Assembly (NCBI RefSeq): GCF_900103865.1
Contig: NZ_FNII01000024.1
Location: forward strand, 1 to 38,765
Reading direction: 5' to 3'
Length of the DNA stretch: 38,765 bases
Origin: Vreelandella arcis
GTDB taxonomy: Bacteria > Pseudomonadota > Gammaproteobacteria > Pseudomonadales > Halomonadaceae
Shown here: piece after piece, positions 7,616 through 15,321 of the stretch
Position numbering within the stretch: position 1 is the stretch's first letter
How the letters are laid out: every line of letters starts with the position of its first letter
Notes under the pieces: model-generated
What the model was told of the DNA's origin: nothing
The model's input: only the letters and a program-made list of their open reading frames with translations
The model's database searches: none
Program-made: the position numbers and the translations under genes

Positions 7616-8323
7616 ATGATGTCGCGCGCCAGGATTATGCAAAAGATGGGGGGGAGGTGGTGGATAGGCGCACTGGCGGTACTAGTGACTGCCGGAACCC
7701 AGGCGGCCCCTCTGTTAGAACACGACGCACAGGTAGATGTAAATCGACAATGGGCAGATTACTTGGGTGATCAGGTACCAGTGAGTCTTTATACTGAGGC
7801 CTTATTACTGTCTGCAACAAGGGATGACTTCTATCAGGGAATCGTCATCGCCGAAAATGAACTCAATCAGATGCGGGCGGGTTTCAATATCGGTGGGCTC
7901 GACGTGGATTTCGGCGCCAGGCTGCAGACGAAGATCGATAATAGTATCGAGTTGGTGTCGTTGGTAAACTTCACGAAGGCGGGCGTGCACCTTGTGTCCC
8001 AGACACTCCGTGACCCCTCACTGTCAGCCAATCAGGTCGGTTCCGGTACAGGGCTCTCTATCACCGACGTAACCCCTAGTAGTATCGACCTTTCGGGTCT
8101 GGCTAACTTTTCCGGCGTTACCCTGAGCGATCCCAAAGGCTTCACGGCGGCTCTGCACAACATTACTCGCAACGCCATCATCAGTGGTGTGGTGAGCAAT
8201 GCCTCCGGGCGGGATATCCAGCAGCAGATCAATATCGACGTTCGACTTAACAATATTGGCGCTTTGAGGGCAGCCAAGCAACGGGCATCTATTGTTGACT
8301 CCTTATCGGGTATTCTGCGCTGA
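7616..8323 (+). CDS. Exported protein of unknown function, last gene of the secretion locus
   Basis: This encodes about 235 residues with a signal peptide (basic start, hydrophobic WWIGALAVLVTAG, cut near TQA). A central block, QMRAGFNIGGLDVDFGARL followed by an FTKAG turn, resembles a conserved 'MRxGF...DFGA' stretch that I associate with hypothetical proteins next to C39 peptidases. The C-terminal half is rich in Ser, Asn and Ile, with QQQINIDVRLNN. No Cys or catalytic pattern is seen. AGGAG at 7603-7607 best suits the ATG at 7616; ATGs at 7610 and 7619 are possible. It starts 15 bases after the C39 stop and so is almost surely cotranscribed. A chaperone, anchor or accessory subunit are all possible. 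Confidence 0.75.
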   Translation: MMSRARIMQKMGGRWWIGALAVLVTAGTQAAPLLEHDAQVDVNRQWADYLGDQVPVSLYTEALLLSATRDDFYQGIVIAENELNQMRAGFNIGGLDVDFGARLQTKIDNSIELVSLVNFTKAGVHLVSQTLRDPSLSANQVGSGTGLSITDVTPSSIDLSGLANFSGVTLSDPKGFTAALHNITRNAIISGVVSNASGRDIQQQINIDVRLNNIGALRAAKQRASIVDSLSGILR

Positions 8324-8360
8324 AAGCTAAGCGCAAGAGTAGGATGAAGATAATTATGTG

Positions 8361-8383
8361 ACGGCTGCCGAGTTGGCAGCCGT
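8361..8383. terminator. Stem-loop between converging genes
   Basis: ACGGCTGCC (8361-8369) and GGCAGCCGT (8375-8383) form a perfect 9-bp stem with a 5-base loop. It lies between the stop of the exported protein gene (8323) and that of the converging barrel gene (8402). No strong U-run is visible on either strand, so termination efficiency is uncertain. Confidence 0.6.
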
Positions 8384-8401
8384 CGTGTTATGTGCCCTTG
8401 G

Positions 8402-9478
8402 CTAGAAGACATCCATTCCGAAGGGCATGCGAAGGGTCAGCGTCGTGTCCGGGGCATCGTCGGTAATACCCAGCTCCAGGCCCAAGTTAAGGGAGACATC
8501 TGGGTTTAGCTGGTAGGACCACCCGAGCAGCAGGGAACCGACGTTCAGCGTGTTAGAACTGACCCGAGTTATAGTGCCGCTGGTGTTATTGACATATTCT
8601 GTCTTGGTCTTACCGATGAAGTCGTTCTTATAGCCCAGAGTGAAAGAACTTCTCGGGTTGATTGAGTACGCCATACCGAAGCTGAGTCGCACGGCATCCC
8701 CAGGATCGACATCGCCTATGAAAAGGTCATCATCCCCCTGGGTAACTTGCTGGTTGACCTCATCTTCTAGGTGGAACACATAGCCAAGATTGGCAAAATA
8801 GACGGCCGGCGCCGAGGGAATCAGCATTGTGATGCTGGGTTCTATGGAATGGAAGCCTGTGCCCGTGGATAGCTCTAGAGGGATGCCGGCGCTGTTGCGC
8901 CGGATATCGAATGGGCCCTCGCCGGTAGTGCTCTTGTAGCGCAAGTTGCCGATGAAGTAGGGCTTGCCATTGAGGCCCCGGTTCAACTGGTAATGGGCGG
9001 CCAACTCGATGTCGCCTAATGCATCATTAGATAGCTCACGATCCAGCGTGAAGTCTGGGTCTACTTCGGAAACCGTGACTCGGTTCGACTCATCACGATA
9101 GACATAGGGGACTTTCATCTCCAGCTCCAGCCTGTCGGTGAAGCCTAGTCGGCCGGTCAACGCGGCTGTGTAATTGTCCCGGTCGACATCTTCTGCCGTG
9201 AACACGCCGATCAACAGGGTGCTCAATACTTCCACACCCTGGAATGTCATCCTGTTGATACTCTCGTGGGAGTACTGGAACTCCGGTTCCAATACCAGCC
9301 TACCCTTGGGTGTCAGCACGCCGCCATATTCTGCTATGGCCTGAACGTCCGGCTGGACCTCTCTTTCCTCGGGCTCCTGGCCGACTGGCTGAATAGTATC
9401 CTGCGCCAAAATAGGGACAGAACCGAAGAGCGATAGCAGACCGATAGCCTGACTCAAGTTCCTTTTATTACATTTCAT
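8402..9478 (-). CDS. Outer-membrane beta-barrel protein (putative exporter pore of the locus)
   Basis: This encodes 358 residues with a signal peptide (cut near LAQ, about residue 26). A short acidic Gln/Glu-rich linker (about 27-45) is followed by many amphipathic strands with alternating aromatic and charged residues (LVLEPEFQYS, LELEMKVPYVYR, SSFTLGYKNDF, SLLLGWSYQL). It ends in Phe, the usual last residue of proteins assembled by the BAM complex. The length suits a barrel of about 12-14 strands. The family looks like the transporter-annotated barrels related to phenol-degradation MetA-type proteins. In the Fap system the barrel FapF exports subunits; a similar job here is inferred. The gene follows the activator gene by 17 bases on the same strand, and AGGGGG about 9 bases ahead supports the start. 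Confidence 0.83.
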   Translation of the reverse strand: MKCNKRNLSQAIGLLSLFGSVPILAQDTIQPVGQEPEEREVQPDVQAIAEYGGVLTPKGRLVLEPEFQYSHESINRMTFQGVEVLSTLLIGVFTAEDVDRDNYTAALTGRLGFTDRLELEMKVPYVYRDESNRVTVSEVDPDFTLDRELSNDALGDIELAAHYQLNRGLNGKPYFIGNLRYKSTTGEGPFDIRRNSAGIPLELSTGTGFHSIEPSITMLIPSAPAVYFANLGYVFHLEDEVNQQVTQGDDDLFIGDVDPGDAVRLSFGMAYSINPRSSFTLGYKNDFIGKTKTEYVNNTSGTITRVSSNTLNVGSLLLGWSYQLNPDVSLNLGLELGITDDAPDTTLTLRMPFGMDVF

Positions 9479-9495
9479 GATGAGATGCCCCCTTG

Positions 9496-10914
9496 CTATT
9501 GAGCGTTTTTTTCTAATTGCCGGTCGATCCCATGCTTCTCGATCAGCCTATACAAAGTGGCCCGTGAAACGTCTAGCTCACAGGCCGAGTGCTGCACTTG
9601 GTACTTGTTGCGAGCCAACGATGCTCTGATCGCGCTCTCTTCTGCCAGATCGCGAGCTTGTTCCAAGGTGACTTGGCTACGAGATGAACGTTGCCTTCGC
9701 TCCAGGCCGAGATCCTCAGGTCTGATAAGGCGCTGGTCACACATCACCATGGCCCTTCGGATTCTATTGATTAGTTCTCGGATATTGCCCGGCCATGCAT
9801 ACTGGCGCATCAAAAGAAGGCTCTCACGGCTGAAGCCTTTTACTTTCGAGGCCTTCTCAGTACGGTATTTTTTGAAGAAAAAGTTAGCTATCTCTTCGAT
9901 ATCTTCGCTACGCTCGCGAAGGGGGGGAGGCGTCAATTGAAGTACATTTAGCCTGTGGTAGAGATCTTCCCGAAACTTATCCAGTTTAATGGCCTCTTCA
10001 AGATTTACATGTGAAGCGGCGAGGACCCTGACGTCGACCTTAGTTTCCTTCAGGCTGCCAAGACGGAAAACGTGGTGATTTTCCAGAAATCGGAGAAGGT
10101 TGACCTGCATATCCAAGGGTAAATCGCCTATCTCATCCAGAAAAAGGGTGCCACCACTGGTGGACTCAATGATGCCGAACTTGCGCTGGCCTGCACCAGT
10201 GAATGCCCCTTTTTCATGTCCGAATAGCTCAGACTGGATTAGACCTGGAGGCAACGCACCGCAGTTGATAGCATTGAAGGGGCCATGTCTTCTTGGTGAT
10301 TGTTCGTGGATCGCCCTTGCGACAAGTTCCTTCCCAGTACCCGATTCACCGGTTATCAGTACCGGCGCATCAACTTGTGCAATTCGATAGATAGATTGAT
10401 AAAGGCGTTGCATTACCGGTGAGTTGCCCACCATTCCCATATCTTGGTTTCGGTATTCGTTTCGAAATTTGCTTGGGGAGAGAGCCGACAGGAGAGTCAT
10501 TTCTCGTGCTGCTTCAAGGAGGTGCTGGGTTTTGATAGGATCCAGAGGAAGCGTTAAGAAGGCAAAGAAATACTGGTGGACAAACCGGCGGATGCGCTCC
10601 ACCTGAATGGAAAGTGGATCCACTACCGCTAGCCACGCTACCTCCGGGTGCATAACTATTAGTTCCTGTAGGTCGTCTAGCAGCTGCGAGTCAGTATTTT
10701 TTAGTATGTATATAGAGGTAAAGTACTCATCGCCATTTCCTATAATCGTGCTAGCTTCCTGCTGATTATGGGCATACTTAATATGCCACTGAGCGTTCCC
10801 TAAAGCTTCGTCAACATCATACCCAAGGGTATCGCATCCCAGGACAAGAACCTTCCTAGGCCGTGTCGTTATAGGCTCATCTTCCACATTTATAAATTTT
10901 TTGTGCGTATTCAT
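9496..10914 (-). CDS. Sigma-54-dependent transcriptional activator (VpsR/FleQ-like N-domain, AAA+, Fis HTH)
   Basis: This encodes 472 residues. The N-terminal domain (about 15-150) looks like a degenerate receiver without an obvious phospho-acceptor Asp and resembles VpsR-type activators. The AAA+ domain (about 160-400) has Walker A GESGTGKE, the sigma-54 contact loop GAFTGA, Walker B GTLFLDEIGD and the arginine-finger stretch FREDLYHRL. A Fis-type helix-turn-helix lies at the C-terminus (SACELDVSRATLYRLIEKHG). The protein should bind upstream sites and open RpoN promoters, most likely the one at 5033. VpsR and FleQ bind cyclic-di-GMP, so control by that messenger is possible but not shown; the FleQ LFRS motif is not evident. 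ATG at 10914 is chosen; a TTG at 10920 is nearer to the AGGA and could be the true start. Confidence 0.92.
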   Translation of the reverse strand: MNTHKKFINVEDEPITTRPRKVLVLGCDTLGYDVDEALGNAQWHIKYAHNQQEASTIIGNGDEYFTSIYILKNTDSQLLDDLQELIVMHPEVAWLAVVDPLSIQVERIRRFVHQYFFAFLTLPLDPIKTQHLLEAAREMTLLSALSPSKFRNEYRNQDMGMVGNSPVMQRLYQSIYRIAQVDAPVLITGESGTGKELVARAIHEQSPRRHGPFNAINCGALPPGLIQSELFGHEKGAFTGAGQRKFGIIESTSGGTLFLDEIGDLPLDMQVNLLRFLENHHVFRLGSLKETKVDVRVLAASHVNLEEAIKLDKFREDLYHRLNVLQLTPPPLRERSEDIEEIANFFFKKYRTEKASKVKGFSRESLLLMRQYAWPGNIRELINRIRRAMVMCDQRLIRPEDLGLERRQRSSRSQVTLEQARDLAEESAIRASLARNKYQVQHSACELDVSRATLYRLIEKHGIDRQLEKNAQ

Positions 10915-10954
10915 ATGCAAGATAAATCCTAATGGTAGTGACTATTGCTTGTAT

Positions 10955-10982
10955 ATTATAAATCGCCGAAATATATGACAGG
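10955..10982 (-). promoter_or_regulatory. Candidate promoter and TGACAGG half-site upstream of the activator gene
   Basis: On the minus strand TATAAT (10955-10960) makes a perfect -10 box. The -35 region (about 10978-10983, ACCTGT) is poor. The half-site TGACAGG (10976-10982) overlaps this -35 region and matches the arms of the palindrome at 4879-4898. This suggests that the activator controls its own gene. Confidence 0.5.
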
Positions 10983-11682
10983 TACAACAACGCGTGGCGA
11001 TTGAGTTCATGCATATAGAGTTTTTGAAGTATGGCGTAGTTTTGTGGAATGTAAAATATTTGTAAATGGAGTGTATCTGACGATAATTAAAATGTGAGCT
11101 AACCGGATTAATCAGGATAACAACATCAAGTAGTTACCGATGATTCCTGATGACCTTGCCTTATTCATGAAGCAACTCTAAAAACGACAATAGCGAACGG
11201 TGCCTCTCGCGAAAAGTTAATGTGTCTGCCAATAATCTGATTCTAGAGGGCCATCCGCTCTGGGTGGGTCTCTCCCCTGCCCTACGGAATGGCTCTGCTC
11301 GCGTCGAACTAAGTGGCCAGCGCTGGTTCAGCTAATACCGCTAACGTTTTCTTCCTACGCCGACTTATTCAAACGTATCTCCAATGGTTACCACGTTCCA
11401 GGATTTCTCTTGCGAACATGGCACATCAGAACCGCTTAGAAAGGTATATCTGAAAAGTCAGAACGGTAAGTCATCAGGATACTCGGTGTATCCTTCAAGC
11501 ACTTCAGCCCGTATTAGTAGTGAACGTATATGTCGTTACTTTTTTTCTGGGATAGGAGCCACCTTTTCAGGATGGACGTCATTCAGTGACCACCTGCAAT
11601 GGTGAAGCTTATAGCTAAAACAGAAAATAATTATTTATTATTTACATCATCACTGAGAAGTAGCTTTATTATTTAGACCAAT
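10983..11682. other. Gene-poor stretch left of the restriction island
   Basis: About 700 bases without a frame that looks coding on either strand. Frames are short, with no good ribosome binding sites and no similarity that I recognise. It probably holds decayed DNA at the boundary between the secretion locus and the restriction island. Confidence 0.5.
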
Positions 11683-11922
11683 CTATAAAAATCCGAAATA
11701 ATAACCAAGGCATTCAACGATAGCATTAAACACCTTTTTAAACCCTAAACAAAAACTACCAAATTTTAGCTTATTCCACTCATCTTTTAGGCATAGATAA
11801 AAACCAGCTTCAAGAGTTACAACAAATTTGTCACTTACATCACCCACTTTAACCCAGGGTTCAAGTCCCGACGTTTCGATATCAATGAAAGTAATCAGAG
11901 GAAGATCACTCGCAGTTAACAT
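11683..11922 (-). pseudogene. Small ORF whose start resembles a 3'-5' exonuclease (remnant)
   Basis: The frame of 79 residues starts MLTASDLPLITFIDIETSGLE. The FIDIETSGL part matches the Exo I (DxE) motif that opens DEDD-type 3'-5' exonucleases. After residue 25 the sequence no longer looks like an exonuclease, and the length is less than half of what such an enzyme needs. It is therefore probably a broken or fused remnant. A second, shorter copy of the same opening lies at 12195-12284. The reading is low confidence because only the first 20-25 residues carry the signal. Confidence 0.35.
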
Positions 11923-12031
11923 ATTCACCTGCTTGCTGCACTCCGCTGTCTGTTACAGGCTGTTTATCAGAAGCGTCAGAAAAGAAAAAATCTACTCAAT
12001 ACGATTATCGTCATATTTAGCTAAAAGTCCC

Positions 12032-12166
12032 TTATTGGCATGACCTAAACGCATACAGCCAGTCATTTTTTCGACACCTGATAACATATGCAGCTGAGAC
12101 TAACGTCCCGAACGTAACGATCATAATAGGTGAGACGCCAATTAAAAACCGTGACAAATCGCTCAT
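12032..12166 (-). CDS. Small single-helix membrane protein (hypothetical)
   Basis: The 44-residue frame starts MSDLSRFLIGVSPIMIV. It has one hydrophobic helix (about 7-29) followed by a basic tail (IRCRKNDW), as expected for a small inner-membrane protein with its C-terminus inside. A good ribosome binding site (AGAAGGTGAAGG) lies a few bases ahead of the ATG at 12166. It sits between two exonuclease-like fragments on the same strand. No homologue is recognised. It may be a real small gene or chance. Confidence 0.4.
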   Translation of the reverse strand: MSDLSRFLIGVSPIMIVTFGTLVSAAYVIRCRKNDWLYAFRSCQ

Positions 12167-12194
12167 AGCCTTCACCTTCTAGAAGCTAATGGCA

Positions 12195-12284
12195 TAAAAG
12201 ATTATATTTTTATGCCCAGCCAAGCTCTCAGGTTGTTCAAGTCCCACGCTTCAATATCTAAAAAATTGATAATCCGTGGTTATG
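12195..12284 (-). pseudogene. Second exonuclease-like N-terminal fragment
   Basis: On the minus strand the reading PRIINFLDIEAWDLNN resembles DLPLITFIDIETSGLE in the frame at 11683-11922. The DNA also matches: 'ttcaagtccc' followed by related 'cgctTCAATATC' and 'cgtTTCGATATC' stretches at 12238 and 11860. The frame runs into a stop after LGIKI, and there is no start codon with a site ahead of it. I read it as a decayed paralogue of the same gene start. Confidence 0.35.
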
Positions 12285-12334
12285 TAGATCGGGCTTTCAA
12301 GAATTCAATAGCAAGCTCTTCTGACTACTCATTC

Positions 12335-12685
12335 TTACACTGTCGGGGTCAGGCTGCCACGTCGCTTCTCTGCTTCACTGACTGTAAGCCACTGAATGTC
12401 TGGTACGGACTTATCCATTTGAATGATGCCGTTGAGGGTATCCGTAACGCCATGGCTGGCACGGTAGCGAATCAAGACATCCAATAGCTCCATGAGCATG
12501 TATGTAAAGTCGCTATCCTTGAGTAACGAATGATCTTCGTCTTCAAACTGCCAAGTCGCGCCGCATACTCTGCCGTCCTCCTCGTCGGCAAAAAATATGA
12601 TGTTGCCTGAGACCGATGTGTCAGAGAGCAGTTGCTCAGTCAGTTGTGTCAGTCGATGTTGAGCAAAGGATGAGTCGTATGTCAT
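12335..12685 (-). CDS. Hypothetical protein downstream of the PD-(D/E)XK nuclease gene
   Basis: The 116-residue cytoplasmic protein has no signal peptide or membrane segment. It is acidic in the middle (FADEEDGRVC, FEDEDHS), with mixed helix and strand content; no family is recognised. It starts 22 bases after the nuclease stop and follows an AGAGG site, so it is probably the last gene of the restriction operon. A role linked to the nuclease is possible from position alone. Confidence 0.65.
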   Translation of the reverse strand: MTYDSSFAQHRLTQLTEQLLSDTSVSGNIIFFADEEDGRVCGATWQFEDEDHSLLKDSDFTYMLMELLDVLIRYRASHGVTDTLNGIIQMDKSVPDIQWLTVSEAEKRRGSLTPTV

Positions 12686-12707
12686 GCCGCATAGCCTCTC
12701 GCATTGT

Positions 12708-13973
12708 TTAGGCGTCGCTGTTTTCCATCAGCGATTTAGCTTCTTTAACCAGGGTCACCTGGTGATCCACCATCTGACCGATGATGGTCTGCCGTTTTTC
12801 GGCATCCATCAGGTCGAGCACTGGCCCGTTGAATTTATCAAAATTAAGAATGATCGGCTCCTGGCTGGGGGATGGGTTGTAGTAATAGCAAGCCAGCCAG
12901 TCGGTCTCCTTGTCGGCCATCGCATTACCATCGGCCAGCATTGCCTTTTGTTCAGGCCGTGATACTGGCGACCCTGACGTACCTTCGATACGCAGCCCGT
13001 AGTGAATGGCATTATAGATGTGAACATACAGGCAAAGCGTTTCACCGTTCACGGTACCAACTGGGAGCTTGATGCCCACACGTTTGCCACCCCGGCTGTC
13101 ATCAAAATAGTTCTGGGATATTTCTCTCAGATCTTTACCGCCATAGACAGCCGGCGCTCCACCAAACGCATGACTCAATGCGGAAGAGAGTTCCTCCCAG
13201 AACCGAAGCATCACCGCTGCTTTTGCCTTGGGGAGTGCCTTTTCTAGTGCCAACGCTGTTTCCAGGTCATCACGGTTGCTGGCGAGTTTGTCGGCGATAA
13301 GTGCTGTCATAGAGGTTCCGACTCCGGTGAGATTTTCGAGTAGACGCTTGTACTGGATAAGCGCGTAGGACAATTCCGGTTTGTGGATACTGATGCTTGC
13401 GCAATTGTCGATCCACTGGCGGATATCTTTCTCGAAAGAAAGGCAATGAACATTCTCTTGCTCAAGGTCTTTAAGGCTGTAGGCGGAGGGCGCCTTGCCA
13501 TCCAGCGTGAGATAGACAAGCACCGCCTTTTTCCGGTTTTTAGCCCGATGTTTGAGCTCTGTGTAATAGTCGTGCAGTTGCGCCTTCTGGTCACCGGCGT
13601 CAATTTTCACTTCAATACCGATAATCAGATCTGGCGACTCCACCACGATATCCACACGTCGCTGGTCTTCGGTGGCGAGTTCTCTGGTTACGTTGACACG
13701 CTCACTTACATCGAGTGAAAGGCCCAGGATGTCGTTAACAAACGCATTTAGAAACCTGGCGCCCTCACCGTGCCGCCCGGTGGAGCTCAGCAACTCGGCG
13801 AGGTATCGTGAGTGGGTGCGGTTTTCATCGCGTTGAAGGCCAAGGATCGAGAAGATATTGAAGCGCTCACCGTCCCTGTTGGCATTTTCTCTGCAAGTCT
13901 CGACCAGCTCGGCCAAGCAGCGAAAGTTATCTTTCAAGTCGGCTTCGTCTTGCGAGGCAGCAATATTACTCAT
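12708..13973 (-). CDS. PD-(D/E)XK nuclease superfamily protein in the type I R-M operon
   Basis: The 421-residue protein has an N-terminal helical region with FNIFSILGLQRDENRTHSRYLAELL. The nuclease core follows: the Asp in RRVDIVVESPDLIIGIEVKIDAGDQ, then ExK (IEVKI), then a Gln-containing helix (QLHDYYTEL). These are the catalytic elements of PD-(D/E)XK enzymes, in the PDDEXK_4-like group often found near restriction systems. The C-terminal half (about 240-421) is uncharacterised, with aromatic residues (LACYYYNPSPSQEP). It lies 55 bases after hsdS on the same strand. It may be an accessory anti-phage nuclease or a second restriction component. All three catalytic residues appear present. 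Confidence 0.8.
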   Translation of the reverse strand: MSNIAASQDEADLKDNFRCLAELVETCRENANRDGERFNIFSILGLQRDENRTHSRYLAELLSSTGRHGEGARFLNAFVNDILGLSLDVSERVNVTRELATEDQRRVDIVVESPDLIIGIEVKIDAGDQKAQLHDYYTELKHRAKNRKKAVLVYLTLDGKAPSAYSLKDLEQENVHCLSFEKDIRQWIDNCASISIHKPELSYALIQYKRLLENLTGVGTSMTALIADKLASNRDDLETALALEKALPKAKAAVMLRFWEELSSALSHAFGGAPAVYGGKDLREISQNYFDDSRGGKRVGIKLPVGTVNGETLCLYVHIYNAIHYGLRIEGTSGSPVSRPEQKAMLADGNAMADKETDWLACYYYNPSPSQEPIILNFDKFNGPVLDLMDAEKRQTIIGQMVDHQVTLVKEAKSLMENSDA

Positions 13974-14028
13974 TCAGCTTTTCCTTACGATTGTGATTTG
14001 CTAGCCGCACTCTCACCGCGGGAACCCA

Positions 14029-15321
14029 TCACGCAGTTGTCTGCTTGCGAGCTTTCTTTGCCGGTTTTGACGCTGCTTTCTCAGCTTTAATACGCTCCAG
14101 CAACGCCTCCGCGCTGTTCTCGCCGCTAATCAGCTCCGGGTTGTCCTTGCGCCATTGCTCGGTGAGTTCACCCCGGAAGGCTTTGGCAAGGATGGACTGA
14201 GTGAGCTTATCGACGCGGGCCAGGGCGCTATTGACCTGTTGTTCGATGCGGTCGGCATGGGCGAAAAGTTGGTCTACTCGGCGGACGATTTCGGTTTGTT
14301 CTCCAATAGTAAAGTTCGTAATAGGCAAGCTACAGAGTGATTTTTTTGTAAGCTTTGGTTGTGCGGATCCAGTGATCCATGAAGTTAAGTCGAGAGAGTT
14401 GATTGCGATTTTCACGAAATCTAAATTCACCCCTAATCGTTCTTTTAAGACATGAGCATGGTTGTTCACCCACATCTTTCCCTCCACTATGAACGCTAGG
14501 TCTTTTGATTTACTAAGAAGATTTGCGCCGTCCTCGCCAACCAATAGGTAGCGACCTTTATGAGTGTAGTCATTTAGGTAATCAACAATTCCAGTCGCTC
14601 CATAATAAGGAACTGTCCCTTGAAGATTCTTGCGTATCGTCGCCGACACGGGCTTTCTAGCTCCGTTTTCAATATCGACCAAATCTTCCAGCTTAGCTGC
14701 TGATTTGGGCTGGACATCAATCAACCGCCCACTCACCGCCGCAGCAAGTACGGACTGGCGGAAGCGTTTGAGAATTTGCGGGATGCGTTCGAGGCGGGCT
14801 TTGGTGTTTTCCACCTGGGCCAGCAGGGTGTCGAGTTTGTCGGCGATGACTTTTTGTTCGGCGAGTGGCGCCAGCACAAATGGAGCAGCCACCCCATCCT
14901 TGGTTCCCAGCCGAGGCATATTTACGCCATAACTGACTTGGTTGACGTAATTCAGGAAATCACGAGTTTTGAGCCAGTGGAAAAGATATCGGTTGAGAAC
15001 GAATGGCTCGGCATCCAGAGGAATGATTTCAGTGGTGCACACGCCGGAAGTATCTGCAACGACGACTTTATTGAGATAGGGTCGAAGCTTGCCGTAGAGG
15101 ACATTCCCCTTCTCAAACTGGTTTTTCGTGCTTTTAAATGGCCGTTCTTTGGCTGTTTTTCGGCCAAGTAATCTGGAACTTTCCTTTTCAACGTCTTCAA
15201 GTTCCAGAACCCAGGTGTCGCCGGTAACATCTGCGAGCACGCATTTCTGGGTTTTGCCGTAGGAGACAATTTCACCCAACTGGATATGAAGCCATTCCGG
15301 AGGTAATTCACACTGGGTCAT
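14029..15321 (-). CDS. hsdS: Type I restriction-modification specificity subunit HsdS
   Basis: The 430-residue protein names the DNA target for the HsdM2S methylase and HsdR2M2S restriction complexes. Two target-recognition domains are visible (about 5-150 and 205-350). Each is followed by a helical spacer (AEQKVIADKLDTLLAQVENTK; GEQTEIVRRVDQLFAHADRIE) of the kind that sets the distance between half-sites. The C-terminus is Lys/Ala-rich (KAEKAASKPAKKARKQT). The start codon overlaps the hsdM stop by one base (TAATG), so translation is coupled. The two domains differ, so the target should be an asymmetric bipartite sequence, which cannot be read from the protein alone. Confidence 0.93.
   Translation of the reverse strand: MTQCELPPEWLHIQLGEIVSYGKTQKCVLADVTGDTWVLELEDVEKESSRLLGRKTAKERPFKSTKNQFEKGNVLYGKLRPYLNKVVVADTSGVCTTEIIPLDAEPFVLNRYLFHWLKTRDFLNYVNQVSYGVNMPRLGTKDGVAAPFVLAPLAEQKVIADKLDTLLAQVENTKARLERIPQILKRFRQSVLAAAVSGRLIDVQPKSAAKLEDLVDIENGARKPVSATIRKNLQGTVPYYGATGIVDYLNDYTHKGRYLLVGEDGANLLSKSKDLAFIVEGKMWVNNHAHVLKERLGVNLDFVKIAINSLDLTSWITGSAQPKLTKKSLCSLPITNFTIGEQTEIVRRVDQLFAHADRIEQQVNSALARVDKLTQSILAKAFRGELTEQWRKDNPELISGENSAEALLERIKAEKAASKPAKKARKQTTA

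Noticed and set aside
11855..11875. T-arm-like sequence GGTTCAAGTCCC, possible tRNA or attachment-site remnant
   Set aside because: No acceptor, anticodon or D-arm is found around it, it does not match the three tRNAs here, and a related copy at 12238 fits better as part of a duplicated coding fragment.
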